A stretch of 64,000 nt of DNA from the NCBI RefSeq assembly GCF_017591425.1, contig NW_024465886.1:900501-964500 (forward strand). Reading direction: 5' to 3'. Each line of letters opens with the position of its first letter. The first letter of the stretch is position 1. This document shows positions 25,755 through 37,870 of the stretch, piece after piece. The notes beneath the pieces are model-generated. The model saw nothing but the letters and a program-made list of their open reading frames with translations. It ran no database searches and was not told where the DNA came from. The translations under genes were made by a program, and so were the position numbers. The DNA comes from Ochotona curzoniae. Taxonomy: Eukaryota > Chordata > Mammalia > Lagomorpha > Ochotonidae.

Positions 25755-25875
25755 TTCAGAGTCTGGAAGAGGCCAGGAGTGTGGAAACCTTACCATGGGC
25801 CCTTGGAGATCCTCCTCACAGTCCAGTAGAGACCAGGAGTGTGGCAGCCTTACCACAGGCCCTTGGAGATCTTCC
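25755..25875. repeat. 60-bp tandem duplication (two copies)
   Basis: CCAGGAGTGTGG recurs at 25773 and 25833, each followed by 'cagccttacca' or a close variant and GGCCCTTGGAGATC(C/T)TCCTC. Because the period is divisible by three, an ORF spans it, but nothing else suggests coding. Confidence 0.9.
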
Positions 25876-28800
25876 TCCAGAGAATACTTGCCCAGGAAAG
25901 ATAGAAACAAGTAGCACCATAATAAAATACAGTGTGAAATCCAGAGCAAAGGAGCTGTAACTCACAATCTCTGAATTACTGACAAATACTTTAGGCACAG
26001 TGCGCAGCGCAGTGACGGAAGTGTTTGGTAGATGAGTAAATTCATCCGGTACAACGCTAGCAGGCCATGCTTTTGCAAAAATTGGCACTGCACTTCTGGT
26101 ATCGTATTTATCTTGTTCCCTGCACCTCAGTACAACTCTTGTGTGCACGTGTGTTTTTCCGTTGTTAATTCTAAAGCCCGCTTGCCCTGGCGACCTGACA
26201 TTGGTCATCTGAGACACCACTGCCATCCTCAGTAACTTTAACACCTTCTCTGACCCAACACTGCCATCACTGTTGTCCGTGGTAAACGGTCCACAAACAG
26301 TAGCGTTCAGGCGTGAAAGAAACTGGATTGATCATATTGAGCTATTCAATAGAAGAACAGTGCAAAATTTAGTTTCCCCAAAACACCAGCACCAGTTTTC
26401 TACGAAGCTCTTTTAAAAGCACATAATGATTTATATGCAAATAAACAATACTATATAAATGCATATGTATTCTTACTATAATTGTTAGGTCTGTGCCTTT
26501 TGTCTTTATTTTTTGGTATATGTTGAGATACTCAGCATGGGGTTGTTAGCAGTAGCACAAAGTGTAAGGAAGATGGCAGAGAGGTGGCGTAAGGCCTGAT
26601 GTCATAATGTGAGTTTTGCATGTTGCACGACCTTGCTGTGTTTATGACAGAGGATGTTCTGCTGTGACAGTGATTCAAAATGACAGGTGCTTCCATCAGA
26701 CAAGGGCTTGAGCCCAGGTGTGACGTAGAAGCTGTGCAATGTGGAGGACTCTGACTCCTTGCTTTGACTCTGCCCTCCCTGTCTGCAGGGATCCTGGGAG
26801 CTCACCGTCACATCTACATTCTAGCCAGAATGAATCAGGATTAAGGATCTAGGGAGCAGGAGACCCTTCCACTTAAAGGCACAATGAAGAAAAGTGTCTC
26901 TCGCACATACACACGTCTACACATTTTTAGCTTACATCCTGTGTGCCCCATCTCAACATACTAGCCAGAAAGGGATTAGGAAGCATAATCTTTGTCCTAG
27001 GCAAACACCTAGCCAGCTACAATTCTATGATTATGAAGGATGAGAGGAATAGATCTTGGAGGACAGCTTTTGGATTTCCTGGCATCTTTTTAACATAGAA
27101 TTCCAGATGGCCACTAAGAACTGGCTGGATTTGGTTCAAAAGACAAAATAAGATACACCAGCAAGATCCAAAAAGCTCATATGTGAACCTTGGCCATAGA
27201 TGTATCTCAGGCCCCGTTCACTCTTCATCCTGTGAGCTTGTTAGTGGGATAGAACAACAGCAGCTTGTTGGCTCTGGGAATCAGCTAGGCAAGCTGCCTA
27301 AAGTGCTAGGAGTTATTTTAGACTGTCCTGCTTCAGTTGATTTTTCCATGAACTCACACAACCTGACCTGTTCTGGGCTGGGTTCTGCATCATGCATGTG
27401 AATTCCCTAAAGGACCCTTTACTGCTCCTTTCACTGCACATCTTTTAACATGTTACATCCCAACTGTTCAAAATAAACAGGGTTATCCTGTGTTTGCACA
27501 CCTTATGTAACTAATGTGAGTCCAAGATGAATCCTGGAAAATAGTCCCCATCAGACAGTGGGTTGGTTGGCTGTCCTCCCAGATCCAACACAAAAGGCAA
27601 TGCTAAAACTGGGCTCTTTCCTTCTTGAAAGAAAAGTGCAGCAGTTGCTCCTCTTGCTGAATATAGAAAATGTTTGAGGACAGATGACTTGGGAAGACAT
27701 GGCCATCGGGGAGGACACTTGAAGATTTCCGAGAACCAGAAACTACATTTGAGGAGTGAACAGATAGATGAGAGTACCTGCTCTCCCTGTCAAACGACAG
27801 TGCTTTGTGATGTTGGTTTTCACGCTGAGCAGATGCAGCTCTTATCACAAAGAACCTTAGAAGTAGTCAACCTAATGAGGGGTTGCGTTTCCTCCACCCC
27901 TGTAAAGAACAGCCAGGGCCTGCCTCTGGAACAGAAATACTGAAAATAGCATATTTCACATTATACATCACTAGATCTGCTCATCCTGCAGTCACCACTT
28001 TGCTCCCCAGGACCCTCATCCCCCAAAACAGATGTCGTATCTGACTTGTGCATAAGGAGCCAGCAACACCGCGGTCGACACATCTTCTGTCTATGGTCCA
28101 TTCAGATTTCTCGCAACTCTTTGCTCCTTAAGAAAAAGGGAAGACGTAGGTCAGAAAAACTAGAGTGGGAGAGGCCAGTCGAAGATGCATTATACAATAT
28201 TAAATCATACCTAAAGGGTGTGCCTACAATGGTGAGGCCAATATAATAGATATGGTACTTACACAGGAAATGTGGATGGTGAATGACAAAACAACTTACA
28301 TTTATTCCCAACCCGTAGCCTAAACTTGATATTCTGTTGGAATAAGGATGGTGCATAGGTTCTGTTCTGAGTGTGAGCTATAATTGTTTCTTTTCTCATC
28401 ATGCTCCTGAGTATCCCAAATTCGTTTCCTGTTCCCTGTGCCCTGACCCTCATGAGGGTGTAACTCATTCAGCTGCTGTTTCGTACTGAGTGAAAGTGGC
28501 TCCACTGTACTCTCCCTCTTCTACTAAGATGCTACAGATGGCAGCAAAACACATCAGATTTCTTCCCAAAATCAAGCCAAGAGCCAAGCACAAGTTGTCA
28601 CTTAAAGTCAGCAGTTCAACAGTGATTACTGTCTCTGTGTCACCCCCTTCGAACTTTAATTTGTAGGCTCTTTCTTCAGAAGTACTTTATTTTGTGCCTG
28701 CAACTTACAAAGCCCCATAGGGTTCCAAGCTGAATAAAGCATAACCTCGTACTCAAAGAACCTATTCTTACAAATAAGTTATAATATAACCACTTAGCAT

Positions 28801-31680
28801 TATCCTACGCAATTTTTAAGAAATAACCAATATCAGTTCTTACATTCATAAGTACAAGTCAAGTAAGAAAGCCCAGAATAACAACGCTAATAGGTGAACA
28901 ATTCAAGAAGCCCTGCTTGGACCGCTCTGTTTTACTGCATGGACACACAATGATCCACACACAGCAGCTCAGGCAAAGCAGCAAGGGCCCAACTCCCCTT
29001 AGAGATACAAAGTGTAACAAGAATCCAGAGTGTGTGTGTGTGAGGGGCTGTTCATGAGCAGAAAAACAGTCACGGGCAGAAAATGTTTAAGATTTTGGTT
29101 GAGAGCATGGTGTACAGGATGGAAAGCATACAAGTGAATGCTTTCAACATCAGAAATATAGTGCACTGTGTGTAAGCTTACTGTATAAATTACCTTTTTG
29201 AATAAGATTTCAACTGCAAACATGAATCAGTAACACCTGTGACCTCGTTCTAGTTTAATATGTAAAATCATAAGAAAAAAATCCATGTTTCACTGTTTCC
29301 CGTCAATTGGTTGATTTATAGGAAAATATTAAACTAGTACGTTTATCCAGGGAGTTAACGTGGCAGAACTTCTACTGAAACCTGAACTTCAGATTTCCAG
29401 TGTGCTATTCATCACTCAGAGTTAGGTCCCTGCCTCAATTCGGGTAGTACTGTCTTCAATTCTGTTCACCCTCAAAACTGGAATAAGACAAGGCTTACCT
29501 ATATACCCAAATAAGAAACAGGATACTCAGGCTAGCATGCAAAATCCTTACCCCTTTATCCCACACCTTAGCCCTTGAGACCATTTATTGCATCCTCAAA
29601 GTAAGGAAACATGAAAGTATTTGACCCTCACTATAGTGTCATTTAAACCTTGGTTCATTAGAAAGATTCAACTGATGAAACCAGCACGGTCTTCTCTTTG
29701 CAGAGGAGATGGTGCTAAGCCAATTCTGTGCTCAATCCCATCAAATGTTTGTGCTAAATGCCCAGGATGATTGATGGCAATATCATCCAGTTGAAGATTG
29801 TCATAGTATTTAGCAAGCAGGGGAACAGCCTAGCATAGTGGAAGAATGGCCTGGAAAATGTGTGCTTACAAGGTGAATACATTTCCTCGACAGTGTGGTA
29901 GGTTGGGACTTCCTGGGAAGACGGGTAATGGCTGCTTGTGGCTTGTCCAGAGAACCCAGCATTTCCCTTCTGTGTCCGGAGACGGATTGCTTATGTTGTT
30001 TTTTCTTTTCTTATGCAAGGGTATCTTTTCCAGACTAGAACCACTGAGTAGTCTTGAGAAGGGGTGGGGGTCCCATCATGCCTATCAGCCCTGCTATCCC
30101 TTGCCCAGCCCCTACTTCTCAAAAACAGACCCAGGTTGAGGCAGCTCTGAGTATGAGGCTCGATCCCAGGAAAGCAGAAGCAGAGCCAGTCCTGGCCCAC
30201 AGGGTTCTCCTGAGAGGCCTGCATTGGAAATGAGATGCCGACTAGCTAGTTTAATCAATTAGCAACTCTATCGACATGAGACTGTCATTCAGCGTTCATG
30301 TCAATCTGAAGTAGAATAGCCAAATTAGCGGGACATTTGTTATACTAAAATGGCTTTGTTTTGCTGTTTATAGAGCGAGAGTCATGTATGTTGGTCGGTG
30401 AGGAGAGTAGGGGCATCAGTTGAGTAAACAGCATTTCTGTACATAGTGACATAGTGACAAGTTGGCATTGTTGTAGTGCATTCCATCATATGCAAGTAAT
30501 CACTGGAGAGCAGGACATTGGTTTCTCTAAGAACGAAAAACTGTTGTTAAAAGGAAGAAATTCAGTTCCTATCGTGGAAGACAGAACAATTCATAAGCGT
30601 CTTTGTAATTTACACATGATATTTTCTGAAGCTTCATCAAGGACTAGGCACTGATTCAAACACTCAACAAGAGGAGCTCCTTTGAGCCCTTCCACCATCG
30701 CAAGCCTGTTCCTGGTTGAAGCAGAACCACAAAGGGCTCTTCCTCCACAAAAGAAGCGTTGCTTTGAAGGACCTAATGGGACACTGGGTGGCATGAGATG
30801 GAGGCTGACAGAAAGGCTGCGTAATTCTTTGCATAGATCTTAAGTGCAACTTGGGTTGCAGTCATATGTCTGAATTTATACTAACTGGATAATCGGTCTG
30901 CTTTAATAACATGTGTATCCAACCATTGGGTTGTAGAAATTTCAAAGATTTTTTTTTTGACAGGATGCCTGCCGTTTTTCTCTCTTGATTCCCGCTTGTT
31001 TTGTTCATTTTGGGGTAGTTGCCATTTAGACCCAGTTGGTAAGTATAATTAACAGAAAACTTGAACTTCCTCTTAAACCCCACCCAAAAATTAACCACCG
31101 AAGCTTTCATTTCTTTTAAAAATTCCTAACAGTATTACTCCCAGTGACTCCTGTTTCTTTCTCTGTCTCTTCTAAGATAAGCAAACACTTCAGAAGTGAA
31201 TTATTTCCTATTTATGCTCCTAAGATGACATACTAAACAGCTTGCCAGAATATTAGGTAGGATACTAGTGAAGGAAAATGAGTGTTTACTTAGATTGTAG
31301 GCACCATGCAAAGAGTTTTCTGTATTCTGTTTAGCAGTCAGAAAAACCCTCCAGATTCAACTGGCAGCTTGGAGAGTTAAACACTTGCCTGAAATCCAGT
31401 TAGTGGGAAATTCACTCACAAACTTCAGCTAATGTGCTTGCACACCCTTGTTCCTTCCATCCTACGTGGGGAAGCATTGTCTCATCAAAAAGAGATTTCT
31501 CTAAAGCGTTCATAGCTTTGAGAGCTTGAGGTTCACTGTTGCACTCAACTGAGCACAGACTCTGTGCCAGACCCAAGCTGAGCACTGGTTTGTTGAAATG
31601 AGTCATTGAGTTGCACTTTGGGAAAAGGATGGGAGTTAGTGGCAATAAGGTGATGGTGGAGGAAGTGGGCCAGGATCATA

Positions 31681-31990
31681 GGGAGGGGTGAGGAGTAGAG
31701 GCGGGCAGTGGGCTCCTATTCATGTTCCCATTGGGAGGGGTGAGGGGTGGAGGCGGGCAGTGGGCTCCTGTTGTCCCCATGGGGAGGGGTGAGTAGTGGA
31801 GGTGACAGGTGAGGTGAGCAGTGGGCTCCTGCTCATGTCCCCATGGGGCAGTGGGCTCCTGTTCACGTCCCCATGGGGAGGGGGGAGGGGTGGAGGTGAG
31901 GGATGAAGCAAGCAGTGGGCTCCTGTTCATGCGCCCATGGGGAGGGGTGAGCTGTGGAGGAAAGCAGTGGCTCCTGTTCGTGTCCCCATG
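31681..31990. repeat. G-rich minisatellite abutting the miR-204 hairpin
   Basis: Six copies of CAGTGG(G)CTCCT start at 31706, 31758, 31819, 31849, 31913 and 31965 (spacings 52, 61, 30, 64, 52), separated by GGGGAGGGGTGAG-type purine runs. Most units end in GTCCCCATGG. The last unit ends at CCATGG, whose final G is the first base of the miR-204 precursor. Runs of four or more G on the sense strand could form G-quadruplexes in DNA or in the primary transcript. Confidence 0.92.
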
Positions 31991-32099
31991 GCTACAGTCT
32001 TTCTTCACGTGACTCGTGGACTTCCCTTTGTCATCCTATGCCTGACAATATATGAAGGAGGCTGGGAAGGCAAAGGGACGTTCAGTTGTCATCACTGGC
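31990..32099 (+). ncRNA. MIR204: miR-204 precursor hairpin
   Basis: A 110-nt stem-loop in the sense strand of the TRPM3 intron. The 5' arm at 32022-32043 starts TTCCCTTTGTCATCC and is identical to the mature miR-204-5p as I know it (seed TCCCTTT, 32023-32029). The 3' arm at 32061-32081 starts GCTGGGAAGGCAAAGGG and equals miR-204-3p. CCCTTTG pairs with CAAAGGG across a short loop with AATATATGAAGG. A CATC at 32099-32102 fits the CNNC motif expected about 17-18 nt beyond the Drosha cut. Compared with the human precursor as remembered, both mature arms are unchanged and about three loop or flank bases differ. miR-204 is co-expressed with TRPM3 in retinal pigment epithelium, choroid plexus and kidney and represses targets such as MEIS2. 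Its sister miR-211 lies in TRPM1. Confidence 0.98.
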
Positions 32100-33364
32100 A
32101 TCTGTTTTGATCATTGCACCATCATCAAACACACTGGGGTAACCATCACCAGACTTTTCATCACTAAACCTGTAACTGTCCCACGGGACAAGCAACAACT
32201 CTTCATGTTGAAGGTCATTGAACTTAACCAGGGACATCTAGAAGTGCGAAGGAATGAAATGTGTTCTCTTAGACTGACTGTCCCAGATTCAAACCATGAG
32301 GACTTGGAAAGGAAATTAAGATCCATCTGGGCAAATTATGTCTATCAATGATATCTTATTGGGTTCTGTGTATACTCTAATAAGTTCTAGCCAAGCATGT
32401 AGACGCTGTGGTTACCACTCAGCATAGGTAAAGTCGTTGAACACACAGATAACCAAATTCACGGCCAGCTGTTCTAAACACGTGAGTCACATTCTATCTT
32501 GAGGCGGGTGAAGAATTATTCTGTGAAGAATAATACGAAGAAAATATCCTGGCTTTTTTCATGACATGACCTGATACAAGTGGGCGTTGAACTGCTTGTC
32601 ACACACATTCATGAGGAGTCACTTTGTCAATCAAGAAAACAATAAAACCAAAACAACTTTGGGGAACCAGAACAAATTTTGTTGAAATCATCTGTCTCTT
32701 ATCTGATGGGAAGTTTTTTCAACAATAGACGTTTCCTCATTGGAATTACTTGCTCAGGGACTGGGATATTTCTTAGGGATAAGTAATTCTGAAAAGGGAA
32801 CAGATGCCCCCAAACCTTAGGTACTTTTCCAGGCATGGAAGAACTCTGGAATCTTGCAGATTAGTCAATTATGTGCAGACTAGCAAATATCTCACTGGCG
32901 TTTTCAAAGTCAGTAGAGAAGTTGCTGATGCTAGCCAGACACAAAATGGTCTATCATCATAGAATATACCTTCTTGAAGGGACCCAATCTCTTCCTAAAG
33001 ACATTCTCTATGCTTCTGAGGCCATGCAGACTTATTCTGCCGTAACACTTTCTGGAACTCTGTCTCACTCATTCCAAGCTACCTCCCATTTTCCAGGAAT
33101 GGCATGCCCTGTCAGACAGAAACAGTCTCTGCCCATGCTGCCTCTCCAGCCCTGACCTAGACTCTCCTAGTCTCAGTGTGAACATCTCCCGAGTCTTAGG
33201 AAGCTCCCGCCAGCCTCCTTGCCCTGTGAGATCCTGCTCGGCCAGTCTGAGCACAACCCGCTGCTCCTGGTGTTCTGTGCACTCCTGAGCCACGGCGTCA
33301 GGTGTGTCGGTGCAGCAACTTTCCATCTCTCGTCATCTGTAGACTAGGAAAACGTAGAGGGAAT

Positions 33365-33460
33365 CACAGAGCAGAGTCCCTGTCACTTTCGTTGCCATGC
33401 TCAGTACTGACCACGCTGCCTAGCATATGGAATAGTACTCAATAAATTGTTATCAGTACC
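33365..33460 (-). mobile_element. MIR/L2-like fragment
   Basis: The end 'gctgcctagcatatggaatagtactcaataaattgtt' is close to the reverse MIR 3' motif 'gtgcctggcacatagtaggcgctcaataaatgtt'. Only about 90 bp are recognisable. Confidence 0.5.
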
Positions 33461-35036
33461 AGTATTTGGTTTTCCCTGCTCTATTTTTAGCTCTGGTTTG
33501 CAGCCCGACATTAGGGCTTAGATACTAAAGGCAATAAAAGAAAGACAGTAGTAGGAGCATAGTAAGACTCAAGGACAAAGATACAGGAACATGCATAAGC
33601 ACAGAGTGCGACCCGCACTGCCAGCTCACAGGGACGGAAGCATGAGACCTGCAGAGTATGTCTCTTCCCGTCAGATCAGAATTATTAGTAAGTCATTGCC
33701 ATCTTTTGAATTTAGAGAATTTAGCACTATATATCCATGCGGCCACATCCAATGCCATCAAGACATTTATTTCCATTTGTGCATGAAAAGTTACCATTGA
33801 TTTTTTTCTTCCTTACTTGTTCAAAGCAGTAATTGCTCATAAATACTTTTCAGGCTAGATTAAAATCAGTCTATTGGGTAGCTATGCATAGCTAACTTTA
33901 AAAATTTAGACAAAGATAAAATAAATGGGAAAACTTATGCTGACAATACTTTTCTGCTGTAATCAAACAACTTCACTGTGGAATATATTTAGAGAAGATA
34001 AGGTATCTTATCCCTGGGATCTTAAAGCAATGCAAGGCAAACCAGGCTGGTATTTTAATTTGCTCAGCATAGTTAAGGCCAAAGAATTTATCAGAGGACT
34101 GTTCAAAGTCCCTTTCCCAGGATTTATTAAAATTATTTTATAATTTATAATAACTAAATATTTGGATTACATCAAACCATAGTAAATAATGGGTAGGACT
34201 CATGCACGCTTGAGAAATGGCTAAAAGCAGTGCTCTCAAATGTCACTAAGAGTTGTCTTTGTTCTAATAGAATAAAAATCTGTAACCTTGGACCTTCAAT
34301 TTAGTATCAGTAACCCTAATAAAAGCCAAATAAGCAAACTACTGGGGTTTTTTTTCTCTTGGCATTTATAGCTGAAACAAACAGTCATTCCCCTTGCGGA
34401 ATAGGTTGTCCCTGCTCTGTGTTGGAAGCAACATTTGAAAAGCTATACAAAGCATTCCACATGCCACAGCCCAGCAGGCAACCTCTCAAGTCCACAGTCA
34501 CAGTCTGGGGAATCAATGGCTTGTTGTCTACCAGGCTCGGTGTCTCTGTGTCCACAGAGGGTTCTGGAAAGAGGCAGAATGCACAAACAGGTCACCTCTG
34601 CCAAAACCCAGAAGTGAGGGCTCAAGCGTCAGCTGCTTTGTTCATTGCCTGTCTGAGCTACATGTTCTCAGCAGCATTTCTTCCACCAAGGGGGAACCCG
34701 GGAAGGGCAGGCTGACTCTAGGGCACATGAAGTTTGTTATGAAATCCTGGTGCACTCTGTGAGGCACGTGGCTATTAAACATGTTAGAACCACATGAGTA
34801 GGTTCGTGGAGCAGTAGAGGACTCATTCCACCCTCGTCTTCCTATTGTCAGATTCAGTTCTTTTGGCTCAGTTCACTGAGGATTCCATCTGTTCTATTGA
34901 TTTGCTTACTCCCATTATTCAAGTAATGAGAACCATTCGTAAACTTAGCTTTGTCAGACATTTCATGGAAAGTTTTCCTAATTCAAATAAGTCCAATTCC
35001 AATTCCGTTTCTTTCTAGCTTTTGGTAGTGTTTTAC

Positions 35037-35330
35037 TTTTATTTATTTTTATTTCTTTGAGAGACAGATGGCTATAGAGAACTCACACAGTTCAGCCCCT
35101 GACTGCTTATGTGGCAGAAGTTAAGCCAAGCTGAAGCCAGAAGCCTGGAACTCAGTCCGAGTCTCCCACACGGGTGGGTAGCAGGAACCCAGCCACCTGA
35201 GCCATCACTGCCTCCCAAAGTGTTTAGGAACAAAAAGTTGGAACTAGAAGTGGATCCAGGCCTTGAAACCAGGTGCGCTGATGTGGGCGCTCCAGGGGCA
35301 TCTTTACTGCCCAAACACTTGCTCCAGTAA
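35037..35330 (-). mobile_element. Old lagomorph C-SINE
   Basis: On the + strand the reversed tail TTTATTTATTTTTATTTCTTTGAGAGACAG is followed by 'gccagaagcctggaactc', GTCTCCCACACGGGTG, 'ggcatctttactgcc' and the reversed head near 35330. It is diverged but the order is complete. Confidence 0.7.
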
Positions 35331-36253
35331 AGTCGGTGTTCATCTGTATCATGTCCTGTGTGCTGCTCCCTCACCCATGCTGCCCTAGTGCGGAACACTG
35401 GGAGAGGGCCTTTAACCTTCCCTTGGTCGAGATAACACTGACACAGTCACTGCCCTAGTTTGTCAGCGCAGGTGGCTCTCAACTCGGAGAGTCAGTGGAA
35501 TCTTGGCTGCCTCAGACATCACTGCCCTGGGGCTCAGCATCCTGCAGCCTATTCAGAGTAAGGACCCTCAGACAAGGTGCCTGCATCAAACCTCAACCTC
35601 ATGAGACATAAACATGGGGGAAAGAGAGAAGTAAAAGATACTGGGGAGTGGTAAGTGCTAGGGAGAAAAATATAAAACAGAGAGGAGGTAGGGTGTGCAG
35701 GAAGCGGCTGCAATGTTAAACAGAGTGGTGGGAAGTTAGAATAGGGCAAGAACCCAGAACTGTCTTGGGATAGTCCTAGTGTTCAAGCCGAGGCAGATTC
35801 AGGGAAGCAGCAAGAAGAGGAAGGGAGAGTTAGTCAAGAAAGAGAGAAGCAGGAGCCATCACAATTTGAAAACCTACTGAAGAAGGTATTTCCCATAGGA
35901 AGAGAGGGCACACAGAGCCAGAAGCTGCTGACAGGAGGAGACCTGGGAAATGACCACCACCAGGGACCTAACTGGTCACCACCAGGAATCTTGCAATTCC
36001 TTCTTTCTCCTTGTCCTGGGCTTGGACAGTGTCTGCACTATGCCACCTGCTCACTTCACTCCCCATGAGGATGTTGGTGCTCTTAGGAGTTGATAAAAAA
36101 CCTCCTGAGAGTTATCTCAAGACAGCTTCTGTTGTCCAGTGTCTCAGGCCAGCAATAAGTATCTCTCCTGAGAAGAACTAAACCCTAGTACGGCCTTGTT
36201 TCACGTAGTAAGAAAGAGGGAAAAATAAAGAGAATCAACAGCTAACAAATCCT

Positions 36254-36495
36254 GGACCTGATGTTTGCTCTAGTGGTGAAAACCTTATATCCCATCTTGG
36301 AGGGTCAGGTTGCAAGTCCCACCTGTGCTCCTGCAATGCACAGCTGGGGTACCACCCATATAGGAGACCCAGCTTGAGTTCCAGCCCCCTGGTTTCAACC
36401 TAACCCTAACTCCAGCCATAGCAGGTAGGCATACAGAAGGTCACCCCGAGGAAAAAAACTCAGGTCTCTCTCAATGTTTTAAATCTTAAATAATT
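36254..36495 (+). mobile_element. tRNA-derived SINE, old (C-SINE-like)
   Basis: A head-like 'ctggacctgatgtttgctctagtggtgaaaacc' is followed by 'ttgcaagtcccacctgtgctcc' in B-box position, 'gcacagctggggtacc' and a tail ending TTTTAAATCTTAAATAATT. Family assignment is uncertain. Confidence 0.5.
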
Positions 36496-36583
36496 CAAAT
36501 TATGTTGCTATATTTAAAAAAAAAAACATGTTTTACTTTTGGACAAAGCATCAGAGAATGTTTTACACATATGCACGCGCATG

Positions 36584-36608
36584 CACACACACACACACAC
36601 ACACACAC
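36584..36608. repeat. (CA)n microsatellite
   Basis: About 12 perfect CA dinucleotides, preceded by GCACGCGCATG. Potentially Z-DNA forming; likely polymorphic. Confidence 0.95.
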
Positions 36609-37719
36609 AAATACATATAGCTTGAGCCTGACTTTTGCCAAGGTCACTGTGTACACAATCACCTCCAATATGGGACAGCCAGTTTTCATCCTGGCTCCTG
36701 CACTTCCGCTCAGCCTTCCCACTGCTGTGCCCAGGAAAGCAGATGATGGCCCAGGTACATGGATGCCCACCAGACCCAGATAACACCCCAGACCCCTCAC
36801 TTCACATTAATCCAACTCTGGCAGAGTGAAGATCACTTCTCTGTCACATTGTCTTTCAAATCATTATGTATAATTTATATAGAATAACATATATAGATTA
36901 GTTATATATATATAGCCAATGTATGTGTATATAGCTAATTTTCATTACAGTAGGATACCTATGAAAATAAAGTGATAGCAGATTTTTTAAAAAATCTCAC
37001 AAGGCTGGTTTGAGGGGCTGAATTGCAAGATGTCATATCTTGTAACAGGGTGATATTAATTATTCATCTAAAACAGATGCCCATGCTTGGCTTAGATAAG
37101 GCAGGACTCCAACTTGTTTAGTCCTTCATGGATGCTTCACAAACTAACAGATGTTGCCAGACATGAGTCATTTTCACCACATTAGTCAAGCCCAGTGTGC
37201 CATCTGCTTTTGTAAATAAAGCTTTATTATATCACAGTGGTGTGTGTTTTTTATGCAGCATCTACTTACTCAGCTACACAGCTGAATAGTTAGAACAAAA
37301 TCCATTTGACCCACAAAGTTAGAAATATTTACTATCTGGTTCTTACAAAATTTTCTGATGCCTGGCTTGGACTTTAAAAATAGACTTCTGGAAAATGCTG
37401 TTGAGGACATCTCAATGTCACTCTATGGACTCTGCCCCACTTGGCTCCAAGGGGAACTCCTTAGATGTTTTTTAAGAGGCAAGCATCCACTCACCTGAAG
37501 TTTTATGCTAGCTCACTGCTTCTCCTAATGGGTTTGCTGGACTGGTAGCCGCAGCATCACCTGGAAACACCTGTGGAATGCGGATTCTCAGGCCTTACTG
37601 TCCACCTTCTGAGTGCAGCTCATGACTGCATTGTAAACTATACAGCCACTCCAGAACAAGACAACTAATAGCATGCAGCAAATACACACCTGAGTTTTCA
37701 TAATGAGTCTCTTCCTGAA

Positions 37720-37870
37720 ACCCAGGTCAGGCACTTACTGGTTGTAGTTCTTTACCTGTAGAATGAGGTAGTATCTCTACCATAATGTTACCGAGCAAAT
37801 GGAGTTAAACATATGCTACCACCTGGCCCAGCGCCTGATGCCTACGGAGTGCTCAGCAGCTGCCATTTCC
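37720..37870 (-). mobile_element. MIR, antisense
   Basis: Good match in order to the reversed MIR: CAGGTCAGGCACTTACTGGTTG, 'tctttacctgtagaatgagg', 'ctctaccataatgttaccgagc' and 'cccagcgcctgatgcctacggagtgctcagc'. Confidence 0.6.

Noticed and set aside
32052..32351. 99-codon ORF beginning inside the miR-204 hairpin loop
   Set aside because: The start lies in the microRNA loop, which is conserved for RNA structure. There is no protein similarity, so it is taken as chance.
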